Of a DNA stretch of 64,000 bases, positions 34,076 through 42,438 are shown piece by piece. The translations under genes and the position numbers were made by a program. Source of the stretch: Hymenobacter sp. J193 (lineage in GTDB: Bacteria; Bacteroidota; Bacteroidia; Cytophagales; Hymenobacteraceae); contig NZ_JAJONE010000001.1 of the NCBI RefSeq assembly GCF_024700075.1, positions 2,694,001 through 2,758,000 of the forward strand. The letters run 5' to 3'. Positions within the stretch are counted from its first letter, which is position 1; every line of letters begins with the position of its first letter. Under the pieces are notes generated by a model that ran no database searches, had not been told where the DNA came from, and saw only the letters and a list, made by a program, of their open reading frames with translations.

Positions 34076-34108
34076 GGTTATGGCGACATTTATCTGTCGT
34101 TGCGGGTG

Positions 34109-34139
34109 CAATATTAGGCTAGATTCTGGCTTTGTGCAA
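34109..34139 (-). promoter_or_regulatory. Promoter of tRNA-Asn
   Basis: On the minus strand TTG, a 20-bp spacer, then TAATATTG (one base off TAnnTTTG), 33 nt before the tRNA. Confidence 0.5.
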
Positions 34140-34171
34140 GGATTCTACCGAAATATTTTTCGCGTAGCAGG

Positions 34172-34606
34172 CTAGTTTGTGATTGTCAGGAGGTTGCCCG
34201 CCAAGGCTGTGCTGTACTGCCGCAGTGCCCGAGGCGCCGGACCGCCCTGCACCATGCCCTGCAAGTCGAACTGGGAGTTGCAGCACTTATCTATGAGGAA
34301 CAGCCGGGAGGCATCAATTTCCACCCGGGCGCAGTCGTCGTAGGGGCGGTAAGGACAGTTGCGCTCAAAGGCCAGGTAGGAGGTAGCACTGCGACGTACC
34401 ACAATCAGGCCGCGCACGCCGCCATTGTGGTAGACCATGCCACCATCAAAGCGCAAGGCTGTGTATTCCTGGTTGGTGAGGGGCAGGACTTCGTTGACGA
34501 CGGCCAGCGGAATCTGCGGCTGTGCATCGTTGCCCGAGTCGCTGCAAGCTGCCAGTAGAGGCAACAGGGCCACAGTAGCACCGCACCAGAGGTTACGAGT
34601 AGTCAT
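34172..34606 (-). CDS. Rieske-like lipoprotein lacking the histidine ligands
   Basis: 144 residues with a lipoprotein signal (lipobox LLAAC, C21). The C-terminal half has the outline of a Rieske domain: a first cysteine loop NCPYRPYDDC (C84, C92) and a second loop KCCNSQFD (C108, C109), followed by GMVQGGPAPRALRQY, like the CPCHGSxFD...GPAxxPLxxY of true Rieske proteins. Both histidine ligands are missing, so a normal 2Fe-2S Rieske cluster is unlikely. It overlaps the end of the upstream dehydrogenase gene by 14 bp. Confidence 0.7.
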   Translation of the reverse strand: MTTRNLWCGATVALLPLLAACSDSGNDAQPQIPLAVVNEVLPLTNQEYTALRFDGGMVYHNGGVRGLIVVRRSATSYLAFERNCPYRPYDDCARVEIDASRLFLIDKCCNSQFDLQGMVQGGPAPRALRQYSTALAGNLLTITN

Positions 34607-35477
34607 AGAATCCTTTGCCGGTTTTACGGCCGTGGTGGCCAGCGTCTACTTTCTGCTGCTGTATACGGCTGGGCCGAAATTTAGCGTCGTAATGAAAGGC
34701 CTCGTACATGGCCGACGTCACGGAGAAGTTGGTGTCTACCCCAATCAAGTCCATCAGCCGGAACGGGCCCATGCGAAACCCAGTGGCTTCCAGCAGCTCG
34801 TCGATTACCTCCAGGGGCGCCACCTGCTCTTCCGCAATCTTCAGCCCCTCCACGTAAAAGTGCCGGGCCACGCGGTTCACGATAAAGCCGGGCGCATCGG
34901 CCGCGTACACTGGCGTTTTGCCGAGCTGCAGCGCCAGCTGATACACCGTTTCGGCCACCGCGGCACTCGTGGCGGCGCCCTTGATTATCTCCACCAGCGG
35001 CATCAGCGGGGCGGGGTTGAAAAAGTGCATCCCTACCACTCGCTCCGGGTGCTGGATGGGCGCCGCCAGCCGCGTGATAGGCAGCGACGAGGTATTGGAA
35101 GCCAGAATCGTAGTGGGCGCGTTGAGCACGGCCAGCTCCCGGAAGAGCTGATGCTTCACGCTGAGCTTTTCCACTACCGCCTCAATAATCAGCTCAGCCT
35201 GCACAGTAGAAAGGTCGGTGGTGAGCCGCAGGCGGGCCAGAGCTGCTTCCTGCTCTGGCCCCGTCAGGCGGCCTTTTTCCACCAGCTTGCCCAGGCCCGC
35301 CGTAATGGCGAGCTGAGCTTTCCTCAGCATTTCTTCGTTGATATCGAAGAGCACCGTGGCAAAGCCGTGCTGCACGCACACCTGCGCAATACCCAGGCCC
35401 ATGGTGCCGGCCCCCACAATGCCAATGGTGCGGATAGCAGTCTGCAAAGCAGAGCTGGTGGGCTGTTCGTTAGCCAT
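34593..35477 (-). CDS. 3-hydroxyacyl-CoA dehydrogenase family protein
   Basis: 294 residues, the size of 3-hydroxybutyryl-CoA dehydrogenases. The NAD-binding site is GIVGAGTMGLGIA (about 19-31), the catalytic histidine is in VGMHFFNPAPLMPLVEII, and the C-terminal helical domain has GFIVNRVARHFYVEGLKI and GPFRLMDLIGVDTN. It oxidises 3-hydroxyacyl-CoA in fatty acid or butyrate-type metabolism. The stop lies inside the start of a lipoprotein gene, a coupling without an obvious functional link. Confidence 0.92.
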   Translation of the reverse strand: MANEQPTSSALQTAIRTIGIVGAGTMGLGIAQVCVQHGFATVLFDINEEMLRKAQLAITAGLGKLVEKGRLTGPEQEAALARLRLTTDLSTVQAELIIEAVVEKLSVKHQLFRELAVLNAPTTILASNTSSLPITRLAAPIQHPERVVGMHFFNPAPLMPLVEIIKGAATSAAVAETVYQLALQLGKTPVYAADAPGFIVNRVARHFYVEGLKIAEEQVAPLEVIDELLEATGFRMGPFRLMDLIGVDTNFSVTSAMYEAFHYDAKFRPSRIQQQKVDAGHHGRKTGKGFYDYS

Positions 35478-35528
35478 GCGGTTGATCTAGGGAGAAAAAG
35501 TCAGGTTTAGACGAAAAAGCCCGCTGCT

Positions 35529-36566
35529 TTATTGTACGCCCTCAAACTGGCGCAGGAAGCGCGTGTCGTTTTCGGTGAACAGGCGCAGGTCCTTGATCTG
35601 GTACTTAAGCATGGTAATCCGCTCAATGCCCATGCCCCAGGCGTAGCCCGAGTAGCGCTCCGGGTCGATGCCGGATTGCTCCAGCACGGCGGGGTCCACC
35701 ATGCCGCAGCCGCCGATTTCCACCCAGCCGGTGCCTTTGCAGATGTTGCAGCCCTTGCCCTTGCAAATCAGGCAGGTGATGTCGATTTCGGCGCTGGGCT
35801 CGGTGAAGGGGAAGAACGAGGGGCGGAAGCGTACCTGCATATCCTGTCCAAACAGCTCCTGCACGAAATAGTATACGGTCTGCTTCAGGTCGGCGAAGCT
35901 CACGTTTTCGTCTACAAACAGGGCCTCTACCTGATGGAACATCATGTGGGCGCGCGCCGAAATGGCTTCGTTGCGGTACACGCGGCCGGGCATAATGCTG
36001 CGGATAGGCGGCTTCTGGGCCTGCATCACGCGCACCTGCACCGGGCTGGTGTGCGTGCGCAGTACCCACTCGGCCTCACCGGGCGTGCGGTGCACGAAAA
36101 ACGTGTCCTGCATGTCGCGGGCCGGGTGGTTTTCGGGAAAGTTCAGGGCTGTGAAGTTGTGCCAGTCATCCTCAATTTCGGGTCCCTCGGCCACATTGAA
36201 ACCGATACGGGCCAGAATGCGCACAATTTCCTCACGCACCAGGCTCAGCGGGTGGCGGGTGCCCAGGGCCTGCGGAACGGTCGGCAGAGTATAGTCGAAC
36301 GTAGGATCGGCCGGGGCGTTGGCGGAAGCGGCTTCCAGTTCCTGCTGGCGCTGCTCGAACTTCTGCTGGGCGTGCTGCTTGAGCTGGTTGAGCTGCTGGC
36401 CCACCGACCGACGCTGCTCGGGCGCCACGGTTTTCAACTGGTCAAACAAGTCGGCCAGCTGGCCTTTGCGGCCGGTGAAAGCCACGCGGAACTGTTCCAG
36501 CTGCTCGGCGGTGCTGATATCGAAGGCGTCGATGGCGGCCTGTAGATGAGTGATAGTCTCCTGCAT
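35529..36566 (-). CDS. pheS: Phenylalanine-tRNA ligase alpha subunit
   Basis: 345 residues. N-terminal coiled coil (ITHLQAAIDAF to about residue 85), then the class II catalytic domain with HPLSLVREEIVRIL, HMMFHQVEALFVDENVSF (motif 2 region), GCGMVDPAVLEQSG and WGMGIERITMLKY (motif 3). Works as a heterotetramer with PheT, which is not encoded here. ATG at 36566, only 7 nt after the promoter element. Confidence 0.97.
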   Translation of the reverse strand: MQETITHLQAAIDAFDISTAEQLEQFRVAFTGRKGQLADLFDQLKTVAPEQRRSVGQQLNQLKQHAQQKFEQRQQELEAASANAPADPTFDYTLPTVPQALGTRHPLSLVREEIVRILARIGFNVAEGPEIEDDWHNFTALNFPENHPARDMQDTFFVHRTPGEAEWVLRTHTSPVQVRVMQAQKPPIRSIMPGRVYRNEAISARAHMMFHQVEALFVDENVSFADLKQTVYYFVQELFGQDMQVRFRPSFFPFTEPSAEIDITCLICKGKGCNICKGTGWVEIGGCGMVDPAVLEQSGIDPERYSGYAWGMGIERITMLKYQIKDLRLFTENDTRFLRQFEGVQ

Positions 36567-36573
36567 AGTAGGG

Positions 36574-36581
36574 CAAAGGTA
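36574..36581 (-). promoter_or_regulatory. Promoter -7 element abutting pheS
   Basis: TACCTTTG on the minus strand, with 7 nt to the ATG, so the mRNA should have almost no leader. Confidence 0.65.
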
Positions 36582-36715
36582 CGCGCTGGCCCTGAAGTCT
36601 TCACGCCCCCTGCGGTACCCAGGCAAGAGAGAAAATAGTTGTTTCAAGAAAAGAAGAAAGCCGCTGGCGGAACCCCCTGAAAGGCCGTAATGTTGCAGCG
36701 CCAAGATTCTCAGGA

Positions 36716-36744
36716 GGCTGATTGCACCAATCGGCCGTTTTTTT
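36716..36744 (+). terminator. Terminator-like hairpin without an upstream gene
   Basis: GGCTGATTG pairs with CAATCGGCC around a 3-nt loop and is followed by seven T. On this strand no coding region precedes it (pheS is on the other strand). It could end a small RNA or attenuate the gene starting at 36799. Confidence 0.5.
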
Positions 36745-36798
36745 CGTACTGGCTTCAGACTAACCGCGTTTCAACTTCTACATTTCTTCTCTCTTGTC

Positions 36799-37344
36799 AT
36801 GCAGCGTTCCTTCTCAACATACTTTGTAGTAGCAGCTGTGCTGGCTGGTTCGCCGGCGCTGGCGCAGAAAACTACGGCGGCCAAGCCCGCCGCGGCTCCG
36901 GCCGCAACAGCCACGGCCGCGCCCGCCGATACGGCCCGTAAAGCTGCCACCGGCGGCGACTGGGGCGCAGTCGGCGGCGGGGGCGGTACCCAATCGATGA
37001 ACCAGACGGAGGGCATGCAGATTGCTCCCGGTTTCACGGCCGCGCCCTCCATGCGCGTGTCTACCGACTACCAGGGCCGCCCTTTGGGTAAATACGTTCG
37101 TCGTCGCAGAAGTGAGCCGGATCCGGTTCCGGCGCCTGCTCCGGCCTACGTAGAGCCTGCCCCAGCCCCGGAGCCCGAGCCGGTAGCTGAAGTTGCGCCG
37201 GCTACTACTACCGCCAGCCTGACCTCGGCGAAGAAAACCACTACGACCACCACGAAGAAAGCCACCACGCCCGCTAAGAAAGCTACCACGCCCGCCAAGA
37301 AGAAGGTGGATGATGGCTGGGGTTCCAGTGGCAGCGGCTGGTAA
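36799..37344 (+). CDS. Secreted low-complexity protein
   Basis: 181 residues. Signal peptide (STYFVVAAVLAGSPALA), an Ala-rich segment, a short central region (QSMNQTEGMQIAPGF, DYQGRPLGKYVRRRR), a Pro/Ala/Glu stretch (about 112-135) and a Lys/Thr tail with repeated TTPAKKA ending DDGWGSSGSGW. Looks like an extended envelope linker or peptidoglycan-associated protein. No family recognised. Confidence 0.65.
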   Translation: MQRSFSTYFVVAAVLAGSPALAQKTTAAKPAAAPAATATAAPADTARKAATGGDWGAVGGGGGTQSMNQTEGMQIAPGFTAAPSMRVSTDYQGRPLGKYVRRRRSEPDPVPAPAPAYVEPAPAPEPEPVAEVAPATTTASLTSAKKTTTTTTKKATTPAKKATTPAKKKVDDGWGSSGSGW

Positions 37345-37368
37345 GCTCCTGCCCGGTAAATAGCACAT

Positions 37369-37405
37369 AAAAAAGCCTGTTCAACTTAGTTGAACAGGCT
37401 TTTTT
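37369..37405. terminator. Bidirectional terminator
   Basis: AAAAAAGCCTGTTCAA / TTGAACAGGCTTTTTT with a 5-nt loop, between converging genes. Confidence 0.85.
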
Positions 37406-37423
37406 ATGTGGCGGAATGTGAGC

Positions 37424-38701
37424 TTACGCCTCGGCGGCTTCCAGTAGCTCAGGCGCCGGGGCAGTGGCCTGCGCCCGGTAATACAGGGTAGTGCTGTTTT
37501 CGGGCCGCAAGACTTCCTGGGCCGCCGCCAGCACGCCGGCGGCCGTTACGGCCTGCACGCGGGCACTTTCCTCGTTTACCAGGTTGGTATTGCCCATGAG
37601 CTTGCAGAAGGCCAGGTTCATGGCGCGGTTCAGCAGCTCAATCTCACTGAACACAATGCTGGCTTCGGCCTGGTTTTTTACTTTCTCCAGCTCCTCAGGA
37701 GGCACCGGCTGGGTGCGCAGCTCTTCTATCACCTGGCGCACGGCCGCATCGGCCGCTTCCGGCTCTACGCCCGCATTCAGCTTGCCGCTGATGACCAGCA
37801 GCCCGGGCTCCAGGGAACCGATAACGGAGGCCGAAATAGAGTTGAACAGCGGCTGCCCCTTTACCAAGCGCTGATAGAGCCGGCTCGACTTACCCCGGCC
37901 CAGCACGTCGCTCATCAGGTCCACGGTGTAGTAGGCCTCGTCGACACGGGAGGGCATGTGGTACACCTGATAAAAGGCCGATACGGGCACGTCGGCCGTG
38001 ATGTCGAGGTGGCGGGCCTGGGTCTGGCGCGGTTCCTGGGGCAGCTGCCGCACGTAGGGCGCGCCGCCCGGAATGGGGCCAAACCACTTTTCGGCCAGTC
38101 GCTCGGCCTCAGCCCGCGTTACGGCACCGGCCACTACCAGCACGGCGTTCTGCGGGGCGTAGTGCTTCTGAAAAAAGGCCCGCACATCGTCCATTACGGC
38201 GTTTTCGATGTGACTGATTTCCTTGCCGATGGTAGCCCAGCTGTAAGGGTGCGTCTGGTAGGCGAGGGGGCGCAGCTTCAGCCATACGTCGCCGTAGGGC
38301 TGGTTGAGGTAGTTCTGCTTGAACTCTTCCACTACCACCTTGCGCTGCACTTCCAGCCCGTTTTCGGAGAAAGCCAGGCTCAGCATCCGGTCCGACTCCA
38401 GCCAGAAGCCGGTTTCGATGTTGGCCGCCGGCAGGGTGAGGTAGTAGTTGGTGATGTCGGGCGAGGTGAAGGCGTTGTTCTCGCCGCCCACCATTTGCAG
38501 GGGCTCGTCGTAGCTGGGAATGTTGACGGAGCCCGAGAACATCAGGTGCTCGAACAGGTGCGCGAAGCCGGTATGCGCGGGGTCTTCGTCGCGGGAGCCC
38601 ACGTTGTAAAGCACGTTGAGCACGGCCATGGGCGTGCTGTGGTCTTCGTGCACAATGCAGCGCAGGCCGTTGGCAAGGGTAAATTCTTCGAACTGAATCA
38701 T
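37424..38701 (-). CDS. M16 family zinc metallopeptidase
   Basis: 425 residues. The inverted zinc motif HLFEH (H48, E51, H52) with the downstream glutamate in the VVVEEFKQNY region marks an active M16B (processing-peptidase-like) subunit. The C-terminal half is the second M16 domain (VYHMPSRVDEAYYTVDLMSDVLGRGKSSRLY). Many Bacteroidota encode a catalytic and an inactive subunit side by side; only the catalytic one is here. Follows the TonB receptor gene on the same strand. Confidence 0.93.
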   Translation of the reverse strand: MIQFEEFTLANGLRCIVHEDHSTPMAVLNVLYNVGSRDEDPAHTGFAHLFEHLMFSGSVNIPSYDEPLQMVGGENNAFTSPDITNYYLTLPAANIETGFWLESDRMLSLAFSENGLEVQRKVVVEEFKQNYLNQPYGDVWLKLRPLAYQTHPYSWATIGKEISHIENAVMDDVRAFFQKHYAPQNAVLVVAGAVTRAEAERLAEKWFGPIPGGAPYVRQLPQEPRQTQARHLDITADVPVSAFYQVYHMPSRVDEAYYTVDLMSDVLGRGKSSRLYQRLVKGQPLFNSISASVIGSLEPGLLVISGKLNAGVEPEAADAAVRQVIEELRTQPVPPEELEKVKNQAEASIVFSEIELLNRAMNLAFCKLMGNTNLVNEESARVQAVTAAGVLAAAQEVLRPENSTTLYYRAQATAPAPELLEAAEA

Positions 38702-38780
38702 AGGGAAAGACAGGGCAACAGGTGGGCTATGGCCGCAATAACCGGCAGCCGCAACGGGAAGTTTCTGGGAAATTCTGGAT

Positions 38781-38857
38781 GAAGAATTATGAATTCTGAA
38801 TTGAGAATTATGAATTGGCAGAACCCGCCCGCACCCAGGGCGTAGCCATTCTCAATT
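38781..38857. repeat. Word-type inverted repeat after the TonB receptor gene
   Basis: AATTGAGAAT (38799-38808) is inverted at 38848-38857, where it reaches into the TonB-receptor stop codon. The left part also holds two direct copies of GAATTATGAATT. AT-rich compared with both neighbouring genes. Confidence 0.6.
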
Positions 38858-41447
38858 AAAGTGTGGCTTGTACGCCCAGCAGGATGGTGCGGGCGGTAGG
38901 GTAAGTAGCGTCGTCGAGGCCGGCTTGCCTGGCATCGGCGCCGGCACTGCTGATGTTGGGGTCATAGCCGCGGTACTTGGACAGCACCAGCAGGTTGTGG
39001 GCGCCCAGCCAGAGCGCGAGGCTGCGGCGGTCCTGCTCCCAGAGCTTGTACCGGGCCGTGAGGGCCGTCAGGCGTACGTGGTTGCCCGGCTGCAGGGTGT
39101 AGGAGCTGAGTGCTGGCAAGACGCGTTGCCCGGCGCCGGGAACAGCAGCGTTTGGATTATCGGGCGTCCAACGGTCAAGCAGGCGGGTGCTGCTATTGCC
39201 CCCTACATCCGCCACATCCAGGAAGCGTAGTGGTACATTGTTCACATAGTGGCCCAGCATGGCATCGGCCTGCAGCTCTAGGCTGAAGCGGCGGTAGCTT
39301 GCTCGCTGGCTAAGGGAGAGTAGTTGCTTGGGTAAGCCGCTGCCCAGATAGTCAAGATCGGGGTAGCCGTTGTCGTCCGTGTCGCGGAAGCGGGCTGCGC
39401 CGGTGGCGGGGTCTACACCTAAATAGGTAGGGCCGCGCCAGCCTCCCAACGAGTGCCCGTCTAAGGTTGCACTACCGGTAGGGAGTGTGAACTGCAGATA
39501 CTCACTCTGGAAGCGGCTGTGGTTGAGGCTGCCCGCCAGGCGCGTACTGGCGGCCACGGCTCCCCACCGCCAGGAGTGACCTACAGTTAGCTCCAGGCCC
39601 TGGCTGCGCACTGCCGTGTTCACGGATGTGCTGCTGCCGGTAAGGCCGGGATTAAACAACAACATGGTGCGCCGCTGATAGGCTTCCACGGTTACATCAA
39701 AGCCGCCAGCTACCAGGCACAGCCCGGCATCTACGTGTTGCTGTTGCTGCTGATAGAAAAGCGAGCCGCCGCCGGTAATATTCGTCGTCAGACTAAATCC
39801 ATCGGGACGCACCCGGCTCCACCCCGCCCACACATCCAGGGTCTGTACCCGCCCGCCTTCTTTAAGGAAGCTTTCCTCGGCTGCGTGCCAGCGCAGCTGG
39901 GCGCCGGGTTGCAGCTCCCACCGGTCATTCGGCGCAAACCGACTGCTGGCATCCCGGCGCAGGGTGGCGCGGGCTTCGTAGCGGCCCGCGAAAACGTATT
40001 GGGCCGTGGCCTGCGCAGCCCGCAGCGACGATTCGGCCCGCATACCGCTGGTAGCTAGGTAAGGAGGCAGCTCTGTGCGGGTATCCGAGCGGTACTTGAA
40101 ATTCTGACCTTGTATGCCCAGGCTGGCCTGCACTTGGTGCTGCCCCCAGGTGTGGGCATAGCGCAGGGTGGGCAGCAGCGCCACCTGCTGGAAACGGTTG
40201 GTTTGCTCGGTTCGGCTGCCCTTAATAGAAGGGTCAAAGTGAAGACGCTGTTGAACAAACTGCTGCCGTGTGATTTCCAGGGACACCGGCACATCCAGCG
40301 CAAAGCCACCGCCGATGCGCCACAAGGCCCGCACCCGTGCCAGGGCCACCGTTTGCCGTAACTGTTGGTAGTCTTGTTTCGTGAGCTGCACGGGGTTGCG
40401 CATGTCCACCGGCCCAGAGGTTGTCGTAAATTCTCCGTTGGCGTCGCGCACGGGGACGGTGGGACGGGCATAGAGAGCCGCTCTGCTGGCAAAAGGTGAA
40501 TACTGCTGCTCCAGTTGCTGGAAGCTGCCGCCAGCTTCCAGGCGCAGGCGGCCGCCTAGGTCCTGGGTGAGGGTGGCGCGCAGGCCGTAGCGCTTGAGGT
40601 AGCTGTTCTCTACTATGCCCTGCTGATTGAGGTAGTTGGCGGCCACGTAGTAGCCGGTGCTGTCGGGGTGGCCCTGCAGGCTGAGGTGGTGGCTTTGCAG
40701 GGCGGCCGGGCGCGTAATTTCCCGCTGCCAGTCGGTGCCCCGGCCGAAGCCGGCTACCTGGGTGGCGGAGTAGGGTGGGATTCGGCCCTCAGTAAGGGCT
40801 GTTTCGTTGGCCAGCTGCGCGTACTCCTGGGCATTCAGCAGCTCGTAGCGGTTGCGGATAGTCTGCACGCCCCCGTAGCCCTGGTATTGCAGCAGGGGCT
40901 TGCCCGGGTTCCGGCCCCGGCGGGTGGTGATGCGGATAACCCCATCGGTGCCCTGCTGCCCGTAGAGGGCCGTTTCGTAGGCTCCTTTCAGCACTTCGAT
41001 GGTTTCGATTTCCTCGGCCGGAATGCTGAGCAGCGGGTTCAGGCCGCTGAACTGCGGGCCGTACTCTTCGTCGGTGCGCTGAAACTGCGGCACTCCATCC
41101 ACCACGTACAGCGGATGCACCACATTGGCCAGGTTAGCCGCCCCCCGGATACGCACCACCATCGGCGCGCCCGGCACGCCGGAGTAGGGCGTTACCTGCA
41201 CCCCGGCTACTTGGCGAAGGTGTTCCTGCACGGGGAGGCAGGAATTCAGGTGAGCATGGGCATTGGATGGATTTACGACTAGACAAATAAATGCACCCTC
41301 TAATGCAGTCTGTGGTATTCTAAGGTTTTGGAGGCTGTCTGGTTGCGGCACTTGCACAGCTACCCGGCGGGTTTCCAGCGCATCAGTTTGCTGCGCCAGC
41401 GCCAACGTGGGGCAGGCCAATAGGCTCAGAAGTAAGAATCGATTCAT
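38856..41447 (-). CDS. TonB-dependent outer membrane receptor
   Basis: 863 residues. Signal peptide (RFLLLSLLACPTLALA), then a plug domain (about 70-180) with the SusC-type stretch VVRIRGAANLANVVHPLYVVDGVPQ and EEIETIEVLKGAYETALYGQQGTDGVI, followed by a 22-strand-type barrel rich in aromatic residues and ending GVQATL. The usual N-terminal carboxypeptidase-like domain is missing, and no SusD-like gene is adjacent, so the substrate is open. ExbD at 10.8 kb could belong to the energising complex. Confidence 0.92.
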   Translation of the reverse strand: MNRFLLLSLLACPTLALAQQTDALETRRVAVQVPQPDSLQNLRIPQTALEGAFICLVVNPSNAHAHLNSCLPVQEHLRQVAGVQVTPYSGVPGAPMVVRIRGAANLANVVHPLYVVDGVPQFQRTDEEYGPQFSGLNPLLSIPAEEIETIEVLKGAYETALYGQQGTDGVIRITTRRGRNPGKPLLQYQGYGGVQTIRNRYELLNAQEYAQLANETALTEGRIPPYSATQVAGFGRGTDWQREITRPAALQSHHLSLQGHPDSTGYYVAANYLNQQGIVENSYLKRYGLRATLTQDLGGRLRLEAGGSFQQLEQQYSPFASRAALYARPTVPVRDANGEFTTTSGPVDMRNPVQLTKQDYQQLRQTVALARVRALWRIGGGFALDVPVSLEITRQQFVQQRLHFDPSIKGSRTEQTNRFQQVALLPTLRYAHTWGQHQVQASLGIQGQNFKYRSDTRTELPPYLATSGMRAESSLRAAQATAQYVFAGRYEARATLRRDASSRFAPNDRWELQPGAQLRWHAAEESFLKEGGRVQTLDVWAGWSRVRPDGFSLTTNITGGGSLFYQQQQQHVDAGLCLVAGGFDVTVEAYQRRTMLLFNPGLTGSSTSVNTAVRSQGLELTVGHSWRWGAVAASTRLAGSLNHSRFQSEYLQFTLPTGSATLDGHSLGGWRGPTYLGVDPATGAARFRDTDDNGYPDLDYLGSGLPKQLLSLSQRASYRRFSLELQADAMLGHYVNNVPLRFLDVADVGGNSSTRLLDRWTPDNPNAAVPGAGQRVLPALSSYTLQPGNHVRLTALTARYKLWEQDRRSLALWLGAHNLLVLSKYRGYDPNISSAGADARQAGLDDATYPTARTILLGVQATL

Positions 41448-41650
41448 ACAAAAGAATAGGAAGTAAACCGGTGGCGAAGATAAAGCGGGGAAACACGGGA
41501 AAATAATCAGCCGGCAAGCTTGGCTATTTTACTGATTGTAAGTAATTAGCCCGCACTATACCGGCCCTGCCTAAGGCCGGCTCCGCACTAGCTCGCTTGC
41601 CCCGCACCTATTGTTTGTTGGCTGATTCACCTTTTACTTTCTCTACTGCT

Positions 41651-42127
41651 ATGCCCAAAGGAAACAACTTTACCGCCCCGCTGGCCGAGGCCGACCTCAC
41701 CGCCGCCCGCACTGCCATCAAGGCCCTGGCCACCAAGCTGGCCTTCGTGCCCCAGCAGCCCGAGAGCCTGCTGACTTCGGCTACCATCTCGCCTGAGCGC
41801 CTGCCCCTGGCCGACCTGGCCCTGCAAGCCGCCGACCAGGCCCCCGAGGTGCTGCGCAAAACCGCTACGCCCGACGCACTCCGCGCCAAAGTAGCCAGTT
41901 ACCGCGCCCTGGCGGCCCTGCGCAACCAGCTGGCCGCCGAGCTGACCCGCCTCGACAACGCCCTGAACGTGCTGGGCTCCGACGTGTTCTTTCAGGTCAA
42001 CAACATCCACGAGGATGTGGAGAAGGACAAGGGCGAAACCGTTGACCTGGGCGAGCTGCGCCAGCAAATCCACGCCTACTACATCCGGCCCGGTGGCCGC
42101 AAGGGCGGTAGCAGCAAGCCAAGCTAG
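41651..42127 (+). CDS. Hypothetical protein
   Basis: 158 residues, Ala/Leu-rich, helical, no signal peptide. Begins MPKGNNFTAPLAEADLTAARTAIKAL, with a conserved-looking end GSDVFFQVNNIHEDVEKDKGE and a basic tail GGRKGGSSKPS. No family recognised; a small helical-bundle protein is likely. The 200-bp gap upstream (divergent from the TonB receptor gene) shows only a short CCGGCC...GGCCGG hairpin. Confidence 0.65.
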   Translation: MPKGNNFTAPLAEADLTAARTAIKALATKLAFVPQQPESLLTSATISPERLPLADLALQAADQAPEVLRKTATPDALRAKVASYRALAALRNQLAAELTRLDNALNVLGSDVFFQVNNIHEDVEKDKGETVDLGELRQQIHAYYIRPGGRKGGSSKPS

Positions 42128-42146
42128 CGCCCACCCTGCCCGAACC

Positions 42147-42330
42147 CTTAAACAGCCTTAGCGAAGACCGTTTCGGTCCTGGCTAAGGCTGCTTAGGTGT
42201 TAGCGAAGACCGAAACGGCCTTAACTAAGCCTGTTTCGGTCTTAGCGAAGCCTGTTTTGGTCTTCGTTAAGCCTGTTTTTGCCTTAGCTAAGACCGAAAC
42301 AGGCTTAACGAAGGCTGTTGTAGGCTTAAA
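42147..42330. repeat. 21-bp word array, palindromic
   Basis: About seven to eight units of a 10-nt word (CTTAGCGAAG and variants such as CTTCGTTAAG, CTTAGCTAAG) alternating with an 11-nt word (CCTGTTTCGGT or its inverse ACCGAAACAGG), giving a 21-bp period. Orientation flips along the array, so several hairpins are possible, and the two outer ends are themselves inverted copies. Fills most of the 311-bp gap before the fused E1 gene; no gene or promoter motif is seen inside. Confidence 0.85.
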
Positions 42331-42438
42331 CCGCCCGGGTGTTTGCAGCGGAAGCGCCCAATACGGGCTACGCAGGTTTTCCATCCAAGCCAAACCCGTA
42401 CTTTTGGCCCCCAACACCTTCCCACCCGCCTGAATCCC

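Noticed and set aside
42147..42330. Regular 21-bp repeats considered as a CRISPR array
   Set aside because: There are no unique spacers; both alternating words repeat, units change orientation, and no cas gene is present in the window.
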